Positions 15,695 to 24,482 are shown, numbered from the stretch's first letter. The stretch is DNA of 64,000 nt from an uncultured Hyphomicrobiales bacterium (GCA_943908365.1 CALTTH010000009.1:12363-76362); one strand, 5' to 3'. The notes: generated from the letters alone by a model not told the origin. Translations and numbers: made by a program.

Positions 15695-16978
15695 ATGAGT
15701 GGTCATTCCAGTTACCAGCCATCGACCGGTATCGAGAGATGGGTCGATTCCCGCCTTCCGCTGCCGCGTATGATCTATGACAGCTTCGTGGCCTATCCGG
15801 TTCCGCGCAATCTGAACTACGCCTATACCTTTGGCGCCATGCTCGCCGTCATGCTGATCGTGCAGATCCTGACGGGCGTGGTGCTTGCGATGCATTATGC
15901 TGCTGAAACGACGGTTGCCTTCACCTCCGTCGAGAAGATCATGCGCGACGTGAACCATGGCTGGCTGTTGCGCTACATGCACGCCAATGGTGCGTCCTTC
16001 TTCTTCATCGCGGTCTATCTGCATATTGCCCGCGGTCTCTATTACGGCTCCTACAAGGCGCCGCGCGAAATCCTCTGGATCCTCGGCTGCGTCATCTTCC
16101 TTCTGATGATGGCAACCGGCTTCATGGGTTACGTTCTGCCCTGGGGCCAGATGTCCTTCTGGGGTGCGACCGTTATCACAGGCTTCTTCACCGCCTTCCC
16201 GCTGGTTGGCGAGTGGATCCAGCAGTTCCTGCTCGGCGGCTTTGCTGTCGATCAGCCGACGTTGAACCGCTTCTTTGCGCTTCATTACCTGCTGCCCTTC
16301 ATGATTGCCGGTGTCGTTATCCTGCATATCTGGGCGCTGCATGTGACCGGCCAGACGAACCCGACAGGCGTCGAGGTCAAGAGCAAGACGGACACGGTTC
16401 CGTTCACGCCCTATGCGACGCTGAAAGACGCGCTAGGCGTCTCGATCTTCCTGATCGTCTATGCCTGGTTCGTCTTTTACATGCCGAACTTCCTCGGCCA
16501 CCCCGACAACTACATCATGGCGGACTCGTTGAAGACGCCGGCTCACATCGTGCCGGAATGGTACTTCCTGCCATTCTACGCCATGCTACGTGCCATCACC
16601 TTCAATGTCGGCCCGATCGACTCCAAGCTCGGCGGTGTTCTGGTGATGTTTGGCGCGATCGTCGTCCTTTTCTTCCTGCCATGGCTCGATACATCCAAGG
16701 TTCGCTCCGCGGTCTATCGCCCCTGGTACAAGCTGTTCTTCTGGATCTTCGTTGCCAATGCCATCATGCTTGGCTGGCTCGGCTCGCGTCCAGCGGAAGG
16801 CCTCTACGTCACGATGTCTCAGCTGGGTACGCTCTACTACTTCGGCTTCTTCCTCCTCATCATGCCTCTTCTCGGCCTGTTCGAGACGCCAAGGCGAATC
16901 CCGAATTCGATCACCGAGGCCGTTCTTGAAAAGAACGCCAAGGCGACCACAGACGCACCTGTCGGCGTGAAGATCTGA
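15695..16978 (+). CDS. petB: Cytochrome b of the bc1 complex
   Basis: The 427-residue integral membrane subunit carries both b haems and the Qo and Qi quinone sites. About eight membrane helices are evident. Signature segments include the helix with HGWLLRYMHANGASFFF (haem ligands), GYVLPWGQMSFWGATVI (Qo region), and the PEWYF motif in VPEWYFLPFYAMLR. The second His pair lies in LNRFFALHYLLPFMIAGVVI. This is a full-length cytochrome b, not the split b6/subunit IV form. It lies directly between petA and petC in one operon and its stop is followed by the petC ribosome site. Confidence 0.98.
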   Translation: MSGHSSYQPSTGIERWVDSRLPLPRMIYDSFVAYPVPRNLNYAYTFGAMLAVMLIVQILTGVVLAMHYAAETTVAFTSVEKIMRDVNHGWLLRYMHANGASFFFIAVYLHIARGLYYGSYKAPREILWILGCVIFLLMMATGFMGYVLPWGQMSFWGATVITGFFTAFPLVGEWIQQFLLGGFAVDQPTLNRFFALHYLLPFMIAGVVILHIWALHVTGQTNPTGVEVKSKTDTVPFTPYATLKDALGVSIFLIVYAWFVFYMPNFLGHPDNYIMADSLKTPAHIVPEWYFLPFYAMLRAITFNVGPIDSKLGGVLVMFGAIVVLFFLPWLDTSKVRSAVYRPWYKLFFWIFVANAIMLGWLGSRPAEGLYVTMSQLGTLYYFGFFLLIMPLLGLFETPRRIPNSITEAVLEKNAKATTDAPVGVKI

Positions 16979-16993
16979 GTGCGGGAGAGAGTG

Positions 16994-17908
16994 ATGACAA
17001 TGAAAAAGCTTGTAACGGGCATCGCGCTCATTGCCGCGCTTGGCGGGTTTACCGCAACTGCAGCAGAAGAAGGCCACGGCGATCTCGCCGCCGAAACGAC
17101 CCACGCGATTGCAGGCGGGCACTTCCCCATCCTGAAGCCGCATGAGGAGACGTGGTCCTTTGCTGGTCCCTTCGGCAAATATGACAAGGGTCAGTTGCAG
17201 CGCGGCCTTAAGATCTACAAGGAAGTCTGTTCCGCCTGCCACTCCATGAACCTGGTTTCCTTCCGTACGCTTGAGGGCCTCGGCTACTCGGAAGATCAGG
17301 TCAAGGCCTTCGCTGCGGAATATGAAGTGCAGGACGGTCCGAATGCCGACGGTGAAATGTTCACCCGTAAGGCCGTACCATCCGATCACTTCCCGTCGCC
17401 ATATCCGAACAAGGAAGCGGCTGCTGCCTCCAATGGCGGCGCTGCCCCGCCGGACATGTCGCTGCTCGCCAAGGCACGCGGTGTTGAACGTGGTTTCCCG
17501 CAGTTCATCATCGACATGATCCCGATCGTCGGCGGTTATCAGGAAGGTGGCCCGGATTACATCCACGCGCTGCTGACAGGATATCAGGAGCCGCCAGCCG
17601 GCATCAAGAACCCGGATGGTTCTGATTACAAGGTTCCGGAAGGCACCCACTTCAACCCGTATTTCGCCAGCGCCACATCATTGAAGATGGCTCCGCCCAT
17701 CAGCAACGATCAGGTGACCTATGATGACGGCACGCCGCAAACACTGGAGCAATATTCCAGAGACATCTCGGCCTTCCTGATGTGGGCTGCAGAGCCCCAT
17801 TTGGAACAGCGCAAGCGCACCGGTTTCATGGTGATGATATTCCTGTTCATCTTCACGGCACTCATCTACCTCACGAAGAAGTCGGTTTATTCGCGAAAAG
17901 AGCATTGA
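16994..17908 (+). CDS. petC: Cytochrome c1 of the bc1 complex
   Basis: The 304-residue product starts with a Sec signal peptide (MKKLVTGIALIAALGGFTATAAEE) and has one c-type haem motif, CSACHSM, at about 79-85. A Met ligand is likely in LKMAPPIS, and a C-terminal membrane anchor follows (about 275-295). It passes electrons from the Rieske protein to soluble or membrane cytochrome c. The ATG at 16994 has GGGAGA five bases upstream; the GTG at 16979 directly after the petB stop and an ATG at 17000 are alternatives. It ends the operon, with a strong terminator 26 bp downstream. Confidence 0.97.
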   Translation: MTMKKLVTGIALIAALGGFTATAAEEGHGDLAAETTHAIAGGHFPILKPHEETWSFAGPFGKYDKGQLQRGLKIYKEVCSACHSMNLVSFRTLEGLGYSEDQVKAFAAEYEVQDGPNADGEMFTRKAVPSDHFPSPYPNKEAAAASNGGAAPPDMSLLAKARGVERGFPQFIIDMIPIVGGYQEGGPDYIHALLTGYQEPPAGIKNPDGSDYKVPEGTHFNPYFASATSLKMAPPISNDQVTYDDGTPQTLEQYSRDISAFLMWAAEPHLEQRKRTGFMVMIFLFIFTALIYLTKKSVYSRKEH

Positions 17909-17933
17909 TAGCTTTCGCATAATCTAAGTAAAC

Positions 17934-17961
17934 AGCCCCGCGGTCGCCCGCGGGGCTTTTT
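17934..17961 (+). terminator. Intrinsic terminator of petABC
   Basis: AGCCCCGCGG pairs with CCGCGGGGCT around a 4-base loop and is followed by five Ts. It closes the petABC operon just before the GFA-family gene. Confidence 0.88.
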
Positions 17962-17982
17962 CGTGACGTGCGGGAGCGCTCG

Positions 17983-18375
17983 ATGACGAAAATCCGTACT
18001 GTAGGCTGTTTATGTGGCTCGATCCGCTTTGAAACCAGGGCCGCGCCGCTCAATGCTCACACGTGCTCCTGCGAGATCTGCCAGCGGCACTCTGGTGCGA
18101 CCAGCCTCACCTGGTTGGAGTTCAACGCGGACGATGTCCTCTGGATAGGCCCCGGCGGTACGCCATCGACCTCTCGCTCCTCCGATTATTCCAGCCACGC
18201 CTTCCTCGCCGCTTGCGGCAGCACGCTTGGCGCAATCGACGAGGGTCCGGTCGTCGCGCTTGTCTGGGCAAGTTTTGACGATCGTGAGGATGAGACGTTA
18301 TGGCCTTACGCCGATTCCTTCGAAGATCTCTGCCCGGTATGGGCCAAAACGCCGAGCATGACGACCAGCGAATAA
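17983..18375 (+). CDS. GFA-family (glutathione-dependent formaldehyde-activating-like) protein
   Basis: The 130-residue protein belongs to the zinc-binding GFA/CENP-V family, some members of which promote S-hydroxymethylglutathione formation. Cys motifs visible are GCLCGSIRFE near the N-terminus and CSCEICQRHSG at about 32-42. The third motif, usually FCxxCG, reads FLAACG here, so one expected Cys ligand is replaced by Leu. That may alter or remove one zinc site, and catalytic function should not be assumed. The ATG at 17983 has GGGAG six bases upstream. It lies just after the petABC terminator and 85 bp before apt, with no evident functional link to either. Confidence 0.8.
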   Translation: MTKIRTVGCLCGSIRFETRAAPLNAHTCSCEICQRHSGATSLTWLEFNADDVLWIGPGGTPSTSRSSDYSSHAFLAACGSTLGAIDEGPVVALVWASFDDREDETLWPYADSFEDLCPVWAKTPSMTTSE

Positions 18376-18460
18376 GGGCCGTGCCTTTTTCGTTTGTTCG
18401 CCGACATCAACTTGATAAGGTGCGGCCACCTTCCAACCTGCCACATCCATTGGACATATC

Positions 18461-19003
18461 ATGACCGCTATTGCCTCGGAACTTGCTGCCGCCATTCGCT
18501 CCATCAACGACTATCCGAAGCCCGGTATCATCTTTCGCGACATCACCACGCTTCTCGGCAATCCGCGTGCCTTCCGCCGCGCCGTGGATGAACTCGTCAA
18601 TCCCTATGCGGGCACCAAGGTCGACAAGATCGCCGGCATCGAAGCGCGCGGCTTCATTCTGGGCGGCGCCATGGCGCACCAGCTCTCCACAGGCTTCGTG
18701 CCGATCCGCAAGAAGGGGAAGCTGCCGCATACGACGGTGCGTGTTGCCTATAGCCTCGAATATGGCGTCGACGAGATGGAAATGCATGTGGACGCTGTTC
18801 AGCCGGGCGAGAAAGTCATTTTGGTGGACGACCTGATTGCAACCGGCGGAACGGCCGAAGGCGCCGTGAAGCTGTTGCGGCAGATGGGCGCCGAGATTGT
18901 CTCAGCCTGCTTCGTGATCGACCTTCCCGATCTTGGCGGTCGCAAGAAGCTGGAAGATCTTGGCGTTGAGGTGCGGACGCTCGTGGAGTTCTCTGGGCAC
19001 TGA
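18461..19003 (+). CDS. apt: Adenine phosphoribosyltransferase
   Basis: Apt salvages adenine by joining it to PRPP to give AMP in the cytoplasm. The 180-residue length is standard. The PRPP-binding motif is VILVDDLIATGGTAEGA (about 124-140), the N-terminal PKPGIIFRDIT segment is typical of the family, and GIEARGFILGGAMAHQL provides the base-binding region. The ATG at 18461 is preceded by a weak ribosome site. It is convergent with the methyltransferase gene 18 bp away. Confidence 0.96.
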   Translation: MTAIASELAAAIRSINDYPKPGIIFRDITTLLGNPRAFRRAVDELVNPYAGTKVDKIAGIEARGFILGGAMAHQLSTGFVPIRKKGKLPHTTVRVAYSLEYGVDEMEMHVDAVQPGEKVILVDDLIATGGTAEGAVKLLRQMGAEIVSACFVIDLPDLGGRKKLEDLGVEVRTLVEFSGH

Positions 19004-19021
19004 TCCTGAAGAGGCGACTGC

Positions 19022-19639
19022 TTAGGTCTTGGTATGGATTTTTTTCAGGACGATCCAAGTCCAAGTAACACCTGAAGCTCGATTGCCTGCTTGAATCGAA
19101 TCGGTCTCCAAGGCCCGGATTAGGCCGAGCCCTGCCTTCTTCGCCTGGGCGATCTCTTCGTCCGGACGGATTGGGTAGGATGGCCGTCCTGCCGGCGACG
19201 GCCCGTGCCGCAGAGACATGATCAGCAGCCCGCCTTCCCCCATCATGCGGGTCAGGACGTCCAAGGCAGGCTGGCGTTGTTCGCTTTCGATGTGGTGCCA
19301 TACTCCGCACAACGTGATGAGATCGAAGGGCGCGTGGGCGAGGGTTTTATCGAGCGCCGGCAAGCTGTCACTAAGCCACCTGATTCTCTCGGATGAATGC
19401 AGGCGCATGCCGGGCTCGCGGAGTTCACTCACCGGCTCCACCGCCAAAACTTCGTGGCCTTGACTTGCAAACCAAGCGGCATCACGACCGGTTCCGGCAC
19501 CGATATCAGCAATGCGGACAGGACGGATGGGCAGCAAATCCAAAACGGGCGCGTAGACCTCGCGGCAGTCCAGATTATCGAAGCGAGATATGAGTTCAGG
19601 GGTCGCTGCCTCTGCGTAGCCTTTCAGAACATCTGTCAT
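19022..19639 (-). CDS. Class I SAM-dependent methyltransferase
   Basis: The 205-residue protein has a Rossmann-like methyltransferase fold: motif I VRIADIGAGTGRDAAWFA (about 41-58), the acidic end of strand 2 in VLAVEPVS, and motif III-like FDLITLCGVWHHI. These bind S-adenosylmethionine. The substrate cannot be told. The ATG at 19639 starts MTDVLKGYAE. It is followed on the same strand, upstream, by two MaoC genes, but a 30-bp gap and different function make co-transcription only possible. Confidence 0.82.
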   Translation of the reverse strand: MTDVLKGYAEAATPELISRFDNLDCREVYAPVLDLLPIRPVRIADIGAGTGRDAAWFASQGHEVLAVEPVSELREPGMRLHSSERIRWLSDSLPALDKTLAHAPFDLITLCGVWHHIESEQRQPALDVLTRMMGEGGLLIMSLRHGPSPAGRPSYPIRPDEEIAQAKKAGLGLIRALETDSIQAGNRASGVTWTWIVLKKIHTKT

Positions 19640-19669
19640 CCGCCGGTGATCCCGCCTGCTGCGTTGCCT

Positions 19670-20137
19670 TCACTCGAACTCCAGCACCTTGCTTTCAAAC
19701 GTGACCACGAGCTCGCCATGTTGGTTGACGCCTTCGTTCAGCGTCGTGTTCATCAGCAGGCCGGGCCGCGAGGCGAGCGGGCGGGCAGCGAGAAGGGTGG
19801 CGAAATAGGTGACGTCGTCGCCGGCATAGACCGGGTGCAGCCATTTGAGATTGACGATGCCTGGGGAGGGACCGAGCTTGGGCGGCTCGATACCTTCGCT
19901 CATCAATCGCTTCACTTCCTTCGTCCAGTAATTCAGGAAGCACTTCATCCACGATGCGCTTGTCTGCCAGCCGGATGCACAAAGACCGTCGAAGACGGAG
20001 TTCTTTGCCCCTTCTTCACTGAGGTGGAATGGCTGCGGATCAAATTTTTCGGCATAGCGGATGATCGATTCGGCCGAGAAGTGGACCGTGCCGAGTTCGA
20101 GTTTGTGGCCCACGGGGTAGAGTTCGGTGAACTTCAT
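19670..20137 (-). CDS. MaoC-like hotdog-fold hydratase/dehydratase, second gene
   Basis: The 155-residue protein is one MaoC/hotdog domain. The family region FDPQPFHLSEEGAKNSVF (about 32-49) followed by GLCASGWQTSASWMK holds the likely catalytic Asp/His pair found in R-specific enoyl-CoA hydratases. Its ATG overlaps the stop of the upstream MaoC gene (ATGA), so the two are translationally coupled and probably form a heterodimer or a two-domain functional unit. The substrate is probably a CoA thioester, but not identifiable from sequence. The strong similarity of the two catalytic segments indicates duplication. Confidence 0.85.
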   Translation of the reverse strand: MKFTELYPVGHKLELGTVHFSAESIIRYAEKFDPQPFHLSEEGAKNSVFDGLCASGWQTSASWMKCFLNYWTKEVKRLMSEGIEPPKLGPSPGIVNLKWLHPVYAGDDVTYFATLLAARPLASRPGLLMNTTLNEGVNQHGELVVTFESKVLEFE

Positions 20138-20589
20138 GGCGTCGCCTCCGCCGATGTTGCCAGCATGGCATTCAGTTCGACAATGCAGACCGTGTCGCCG
20201 TGCTGATTTTGCAGTTCATGGCGGAGCCTGACGACGCCTCGGTCGGGCCGGGACTTCGACACGCGGCGTTCGACAACCGTCGAGGAGCCTGTCAACGTGT
20301 CGCCCGCCAGAACCGGCTTCTTCCATTCGACAAAATCGACGCCAAGTCCGGCGTGGGCGGTTGATTGACCGATATAGCTGTCTACCGTCATGCGCATCAG
20401 CATCCCGCATGTGTGCCAGCCGGAGGCGGCGAGGCCGCCCAGAATGCTGGCCTTGCCGGCTTCTTCCGAAAGATGCATGGGCTGCGGATCGAATTCCATC
20501 GCAAATTCAATGATTTCTTCCGCCGTCACCGTTTTTGGTCCAAGCGGAAAGCTGCGCCCGGGCGCAAAATCGTCGAAACTGTATTTCAC
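20134..20589 (-). CDS. MaoC-like hotdog-fold hydratase/dehydratase, first gene
   Basis: The 151-residue protein shows the MaoC segment FDPQPMHLSEEAGKASIL (about 33-50) and GLAASGWHTCGMLMR, the same arrangement as the partner gene that overlaps its stop. I chose the GTG at 20589 because GGAGGAG lies eight bases upstream; the ORF extends 22 codons further without homology. A perfect 14-bp palindrome (20722-20735) lies about 135 bp upstream and may be the operator for the pair. The likely reaction is hydration of an enoyl-CoA or similar thioester. Confidence 0.85.
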   Translation of the reverse strand: MKYSFDDFAPGRSFPLGPKTVTAEEIIEFAMEFDPQPMHLSEEAGKASILGGLAASGWHTCGMLMRMTVDSYIGQSTAHAGLGVDFVEWKKPVLAGDTLTGSSTVVERRVSKSRPDRGVVRLRHELQNQHGDTVCIVELNAMLATSAEATP

Positions 20590-20721
20590 GAGCTTACTCC
20601 TCCGTCCCGTGATGCTCAGGGCCGGTCTGGACACTCCGACAGGTCGATCCCGCAATGCACATCGCGCACCTTTGCGTCAGGTTTCCAAACACGTTCCAAA
20701 TGCAAGCTAACGCAAATGTTC

Positions 20722-20735
20722 CCTTTACGTAAAGG
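20722..20735. promoter_or_regulatory. Perfect 14-bp palindrome upstream of maoC pair
   Basis: CCTTTACGTAAAGG is fully self-complementary and sits in the promoter region of the two maoC genes. The TTTACGTAAA core resembles sites of MerR-family regulators of acyl-CoA catabolism such as LiuR, from memory. No such regulator is in the window. Confidence 0.45.
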
Positions 20736-20918
20736 TCAGATTGGTCGCGGGTTGATGAAAATCGATGATGGGTGAGAGGCGTGGATGCGCTTGGTACGTG
20801 AAGCTGTAAATGATGCTTCCTCCCACCGGGAAGTGCACTCATATCGAACGCTACCCACGCAAGCCTCGATTAAAGCGCGGGTGACGCGGGGACGGCAGGA
20901 ATTTTGCAGCCGTCCGAG

Positions 20919-20946
20919 CGCCGCAGGTGTTTCGCCACCTGCGGCG
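20919..20946 (-). terminator. GC-rich hairpin after ychF
   Basis: CGCCGCAGGTG and CACCTGCGGCG pair perfectly around a six-base loop, immediately after the ychF stop at 20955. There is no T-run, so it may be a Rho-assisted terminator or 3' end stabiliser. Confidence 0.5.
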
Positions 20947-20954
20947 AGACTTGA

Positions 20955-22058
20955 TCAGGTGTTGAAGCGGAAGTGGATGACGTCGCCGTCCTGAACAACA
21001 TATTCCTTGCCTTCATCGCGGCCCTTGCCAGCTTCCTTGGCACCGACTTCGCCCTTGTAGGCGACGTAGTCGTCATAGCCGATGGTGAAGGCGCGGATGA
21101 AGCCGCGCTCGAAATCGGTGTGGATGACGCCCGCAGCCTGCGGGGCCTTGGTGCCGCGAACGATAGTCCAGGCGCGGCATTCCTTCGGGCCTACGGTGAA
21201 GTAGGTGATGAGATCGAGGAGGTGATAACCGGCGCGGATCAGCCGGTCGAGGCCAGCTTCTTCGAGCCCGAGGGCCGACAGGAATTCCTTGGATTCGTCT
21301 TCCGGCAGCTGTGCGACTTCGGATTCGATCGCGGCGGAAATGATGACACATTCGGCACCTTGCGCCTTTGCCATTTCGGCAACCGCCTTGGTGTGTTCGT
21401 TGCCATCGACGGCATCGGCTTCCGCCACATTGCAGACGTAAAGGACCGGGTGTGAGGTCAGAAGGTTCAGGCCCTTGAGGACTTCGATCTCATCGGCTGC
21501 CAACGTCTTCAGCAGAAGGCGGGCGGGCTTGCCTTCGTTGAGGAGCTTGATCACGGCTTCCATGACCGGCAACTGCGCGAGCGATTCCTTGTCCTTGGAC
21601 GTGGCGCGCTTGCGGGTCTGTTCGACACGGCGCTCCAGGCTTTCCAGATCGGCAAGCATCAGCTCGGTTTCGATCGTGTCGGCATCGCCAACCGGGTTGA
21701 TGCGGCCTTCGACATGGGTAATGTCGTCATCTTCGAAGCAGCGCAGCACGTGAACCACGGCATCCACTTCGCGGATGTTGGCCAGGAACTTATTGCCGAG
21801 GCCTTCGCCCTTCGATGCGCCGCGCACGAGACCGGCGATATCGACGAAGGAGATGCGGGTCGGGATGATTTCCTTCGAGCCTGCAATGTCGGCCAGAACG
21901 CGCATGCGGGCATCCGGCACGGCAACTTCACCGGTGTTCGGCTCGATGGTGCAGAAGGGATAATTTGCCGCCTGTGCTGCCGCCGTTTTTGTCAGCGCGT
22001 TGAAGAGGGTGGACTTGCCGACATTTGGCAGGCCGACGATACCGCATTTGAAGCCCAT
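20955..22058 (-). CDS. ychF: Redox-regulated ATPase/GTPase YchF
   Basis: YchF is a universally conserved Obg-family P-loop protein that binds ribosomes and prefers ATP. The 367-residue length is normal. G1 is GLPNVGKSTLFNAL (about 8-21), G3 is FVDIAGLVRGASKGEGLG (about 72-89), and the C-terminal TGS-type domain contains DFERGFIRAFTI and KEYVVQDGDVIHFRF. The NVEA-like G4 replaced by CNVAEAD explains the relaxed nucleotide specificity of the family. It lies downstream of pth and exoD on the same strand, a linkage of pth and ychF common in bacteria. Confidence 0.97.
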   Translation of the reverse strand: MGFKCGIVGLPNVGKSTLFNALTKTAAAQAANYPFCTIEPNTGEVAVPDARMRVLADIAGSKEIIPTRISFVDIAGLVRGASKGEGLGNKFLANIREVDAVVHVLRCFEDDDITHVEGRINPVGDADTIETELMLADLESLERRVEQTRKRATSKDKESLAQLPVMEAVIKLLNEGKPARLLLKTLAADEIEVLKGLNLLTSHPVLYVCNVAEADAVDGNEHTKAVAEMAKAQGAECVIISAAIESEVAQLPEDESKEFLSALGLEEAGLDRLIRAGYHLLDLITYFTVGPKECRAWTIVRGTKAPQAAGVIHTDFERGFIRAFTIGYDDYVAYKGEVGAKEAGKGRDEGKEYVVQDGDVIHFRFNT

Positions 22059-22170
22059 GGCTTAAACCTGTCTTTGACTTTTGAAATTTTCGTTGCGAGC
22101 CTTTTGCGGAAACGGCAGGATAAGGTCAAGCCGTGTGAGGGTAAAGGGCGAGAAATCCGCCCCTTGGACC

Positions 22171-22797
22171 TTAAACCGTAGGCTGCCCGAGGCCAAACCA
22201 TGCGGAGATCAGCGACCAGCCGCCATAAACGATGCCGACGGTAAAGAGGAGCGACACCACCGCCATCAGGAGACCGCCAAGCAGGGCCAGATCATCGCGC
22301 TGGGCAAGAGCGAGAGCAATGATCAGCACCGTGATGCCCGGGAGCATATTGCCGAAGGGGATGGGCAGGGCGATGATCACGGCCATCATAAAAATGACGA
22401 TGCCGATAAAGGCCGGGCCGGCAAAGCGCGCCAGCATGTGGCCGCGTGGCTTCAGCAGCGCTTCCAGCTTCTCCAGCCGTGGCGCTGCCTTGTCTGCCGT
22501 TAGCTCGATGATCGAGCGCGAAACAGAGAGACGACCGAGGATACCAGGCAGAACAAGCCTGCGTGCTCGAAACATCATCTGCAGTGACAGGATAGCCAGC
22601 GCCGTGCCGAAGATCATGCCAGCCGGAATACCCGGCGTTGGAATGATCGCCGGAATGGCAAAGACGAGCAGCACGAAGGCGATCGCCTTGTCGCCAAGCC
22701 TGTCCAGCAGACATTCGAGTGTTACGCGTTCGGGAAGGTCATGCGGCAGGCGCTTGAGCGCGGCCGCCATGCTTTGATGCGGCGCTTCCTTATTCAT
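22171..22797 (-). CDS. exoD: ExoD-family exopolysaccharide synthesis protein
   Basis: The 208-residue protein matches the ExoD family, inner-membrane proteins first linked in Sinorhizobium meliloti to exopolysaccharide production and nodule invasion. A hydrophilic N-terminus (about 1-40) precedes four to five hydrophobic segments, including FVLLVFAIPAIIPTPGIPAG (about 41-60), FIGIVIFMMAVIIALPIPFG and the C-terminal LLMAVVSLLFTVGIVYGG. The biochemical activity of ExoD is not established. It lies between pth and ychF, with gaps of about 110-150 bp on both sides, so it may have its own promoter. Confidence 0.85.
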   Translation of the reverse strand: MNKEAPHQSMAAALKRLPHDLPERVTLECLLDRLGDKAIAFVLLVFAIPAIIPTPGIPAGMIFGTALAILSLQMMFRARRLVLPGILGRLSVSRSIIELTADKAAPRLEKLEALLKPRGHMLARFAGPAFIGIVIFMMAVIIALPIPFGNMLPGITVLIIALALAQRDDLALLGGLLMAVVSLLFTVGIVYGGWSLISAWFGLGQPTV

Positions 22798-22949
22798 GGA
22801 GCGCCCAATTCGGGAAGATCACAATCAAATGGCCGATATTGGTCATGCGCAAAGAGATGGGGAGGTCGCGCTGTGTTTCAAGGCGCCATATCCCCAATCC
22901 TGCGTGGTCTGCCGTCTGATCAGGCTAAAGCCGGTGACAACATTTGTTA

Positions 22950-23666
22950 TCAGTCCTTCTTGCCGAACATCCTCTTCAGCATCTCGGCCATGGGGCCGGT
23001 CTCCGGCAGCTTTTTCGGCTGAGCGTGGTTTCGCGCCTGATGGATGTGTGACTGCGCCGCCGGTTTTGCCGCTTTGACGGGCTTTTCGACTTCGGCCTTC
23101 GCGCCGGTCGCAAGGGCCAACTTGTTCATAAGCTGGGAGTCTTCACCCTTCACCAGCATGGCGGCGTTGTCGGCGATGGCGTCGAGCAGCGGGTCGAGCC
23201 ATGCCTTGTCGGCCTTGGCGAAATCGCCGAGCACATGACCATGCACGCGGTCCTTATCCCCGGGATGGCCGATGCCGAGGCGCAGGCGGCGATACTCTTT
23301 GCCGCAATGGGCATCGAGCGATTTCAAACCATTATGGCCGCCATGCCCGCCACCGGTCTTGATACGGGCGCGGCCGGCGGGCAGGTCCAGCTCATCGTGA
23401 ATGGCGATGATGTCGCCGGGCGTCAGCTTGTAGAAGCGCATGGCTTCGCCGACGGCTTCGCCCGACAGATTCATGAATGTCAGGGGTTTCATCAGCAGGA
23501 TTTTCTCGCCAGCGATCTCACCTTCAGAGATTTCCGCCTTGAACTTCCTCGACCAGGGCGTGAAGGAGGGCAGGCGTTGCAGGGCATCGACGGCCATGAA
23601 GCCGATATTGTGACGGTTGCCCGCATATTGATTGCCGGGGTTGCCGAGGCCTGCAATGATGATCAT
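22950..23666 (-). CDS. pth: Peptidyl-tRNA hydrolase
   Basis: Pth recycles peptidyl-tRNA released from stalled ribosomes by cleaving the ester bond. Catalytic features are intact: GLGNPGNQYAGNRHNIGF (residues about 5-22, Asn10 and His20 equivalents), AIHDELDLP with the catalytic Asp, and GGGHGGHNGLKSL. The product is 238 residues, about 40 longer than enterobacterial Pth. The extra part is a low-complexity Lys/Ala/Gln-rich tail (from about 193) of the type seen in rhizobial Pth. I chose the ATG at 23666; a TTG two codons earlier is possible. Confidence 0.96.
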   Translation of the reverse strand: MIIIAGLGNPGNQYAGNRHNIGFMAVDALQRLPSFTPWSRKFKAEISEGEIAGEKILLMKPLTFMNLSGEAVGEAMRFYKLTPGDIIAIHDELDLPAGRARIKTGGGHGGHNGLKSLDAHCGKEYRRLRLGIGHPGDKDRVHGHVLGDFAKADKAWLDPLLDAIADNAAMLVKGEDSQLMNKLALATGAKAEVEKPVKAAKPAAQSHIHQARNHAQPKKLPETGPMAEMLKRMFGKKD

Positions 23667-23753
23667 GGACAAGATTCCGTTTCACTCAAAATCGATACAC
23701 CTCACCAACGCGAAACGCGGCGGGTGTCAACTTTTTTGTGAGGGCGCGAGCCG

Positions 23754-24482
23754 TTAGTCGCCGATGATCAAACCGTATTTCTCGTAAATTCGTCGCTGGG
23801 TGCCATCGGCAATCAGATCGTCCAGCACCTTCTGCATTTTCTCGATCAGGCTGTCCGGCACACTTTTGTTGCAGGCCATACCAAGCCTCTGCCGGCTGAA
23901 AGTGATGACCTCCTCAAAGTCTTTCTGGGGAAGGTTCTTCAGCGCGCTTTCCGACATGGGCATGAGGTCGATGCGGCCTGCAGTGAGCTTTGAGAGCGTG
24001 TTGCTGAAATCGGCGCTGATGTCGATCCGCGGAAAATTCATCGAGCGAAGCAGGTTTTCGGTGTAGTCGTTGCGCTGTGTTCCGACCGTGTATTCCTTGG
24101 CATCCTCCAACGTCTTGATGTTCATGACGTGGCCCTGACGTGCCACCAGAACATTGCGATCCGTGTGGATAGGAGAAACCCATTTGAAGCGGGGCTCGCG
24201 CTCGGCGGTGCGCGCCGCGGCAAAGACGCAGTGCATGGGTGCTGTTTCTGCCAGCGCGATGGCGCGCGCCCAAGGCATCACCGATGCTTCATACTGCGTG
24301 TCAGTGCGCTCCAGAATGATCTTCAACTGATCCCAGTAGACGCCGCTTGGCTGTCCATCGGCGTCGCGAAGATTGTAGGGTGGATAATATTCCGTCGATA
24401 AGAACAGTTTTTCGGCGCTGGCTGAAGTCGCGGCCAGCATGCAGGTCGACAGACCGATCGATAAAAGAATTGCTCGTAACAC
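23754..24482 (-). CDS. Periplasmic amino-acid-type substrate-binding protein
   Basis: The 242-residue product has a Sec signal peptide (cleavage after ATSASA, about residue 23) and a family-3 solute-binding fold (TEYYPPYNLRDADGQPSGVYWDQ region, GTQRNDYTENLL, and the C-terminal DGTQRRIYEKYGL). No permease or ATPase gene is adjacent, so it is probably not a conventional importer component. It starts 20 bp after a large GGDEF-EAL gene with a periplasmic sensor loop and is likely co-transcribed with it. A sensory role, presenting an amino acid or similar ligand to that protein, is inferred. The GTG at 24482 has GGGAGGGG upstream and is preferred to the GTG five codons earlier. Confidence 0.8.
   Translation of the reverse strand: MLRAILLSIGLSTCMLAATSASAEKLFLSTEYYPPYNLRDADGQPSGVYWDQLKIILERTDTQYEASVMPWARAIALAETAPMHCVFAAARTAEREPRFKWVSPIHTDRNVLVARQGHVMNIKTLEDAKEYTVGTQRNDYTENLLRSMNFPRIDISADFSNTLSKLTAGRIDLMPMSESALKNLPQKDFEEVITFSRQRLGMACNKSVPDSLIEKMQKVLDDLIADGTQRRIYEKYGLIIGD

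Larger units (their letters stand above)
20590..20954. other. Intergenic region between ychF and maoC pair
   Basis: No gene is supported in these 365 bp. Upstream of the maoC genes it holds the palindrome at 20722-20735, and near ychF a GC-rich hairpin at 20919-20946. Short open frames here lack ribosome sites. Confidence 0.5.

Noticed and set aside
16586..17650. Open frame of 354 codons on the minus strand
   Set aside because: It is antisense to petB and petC.
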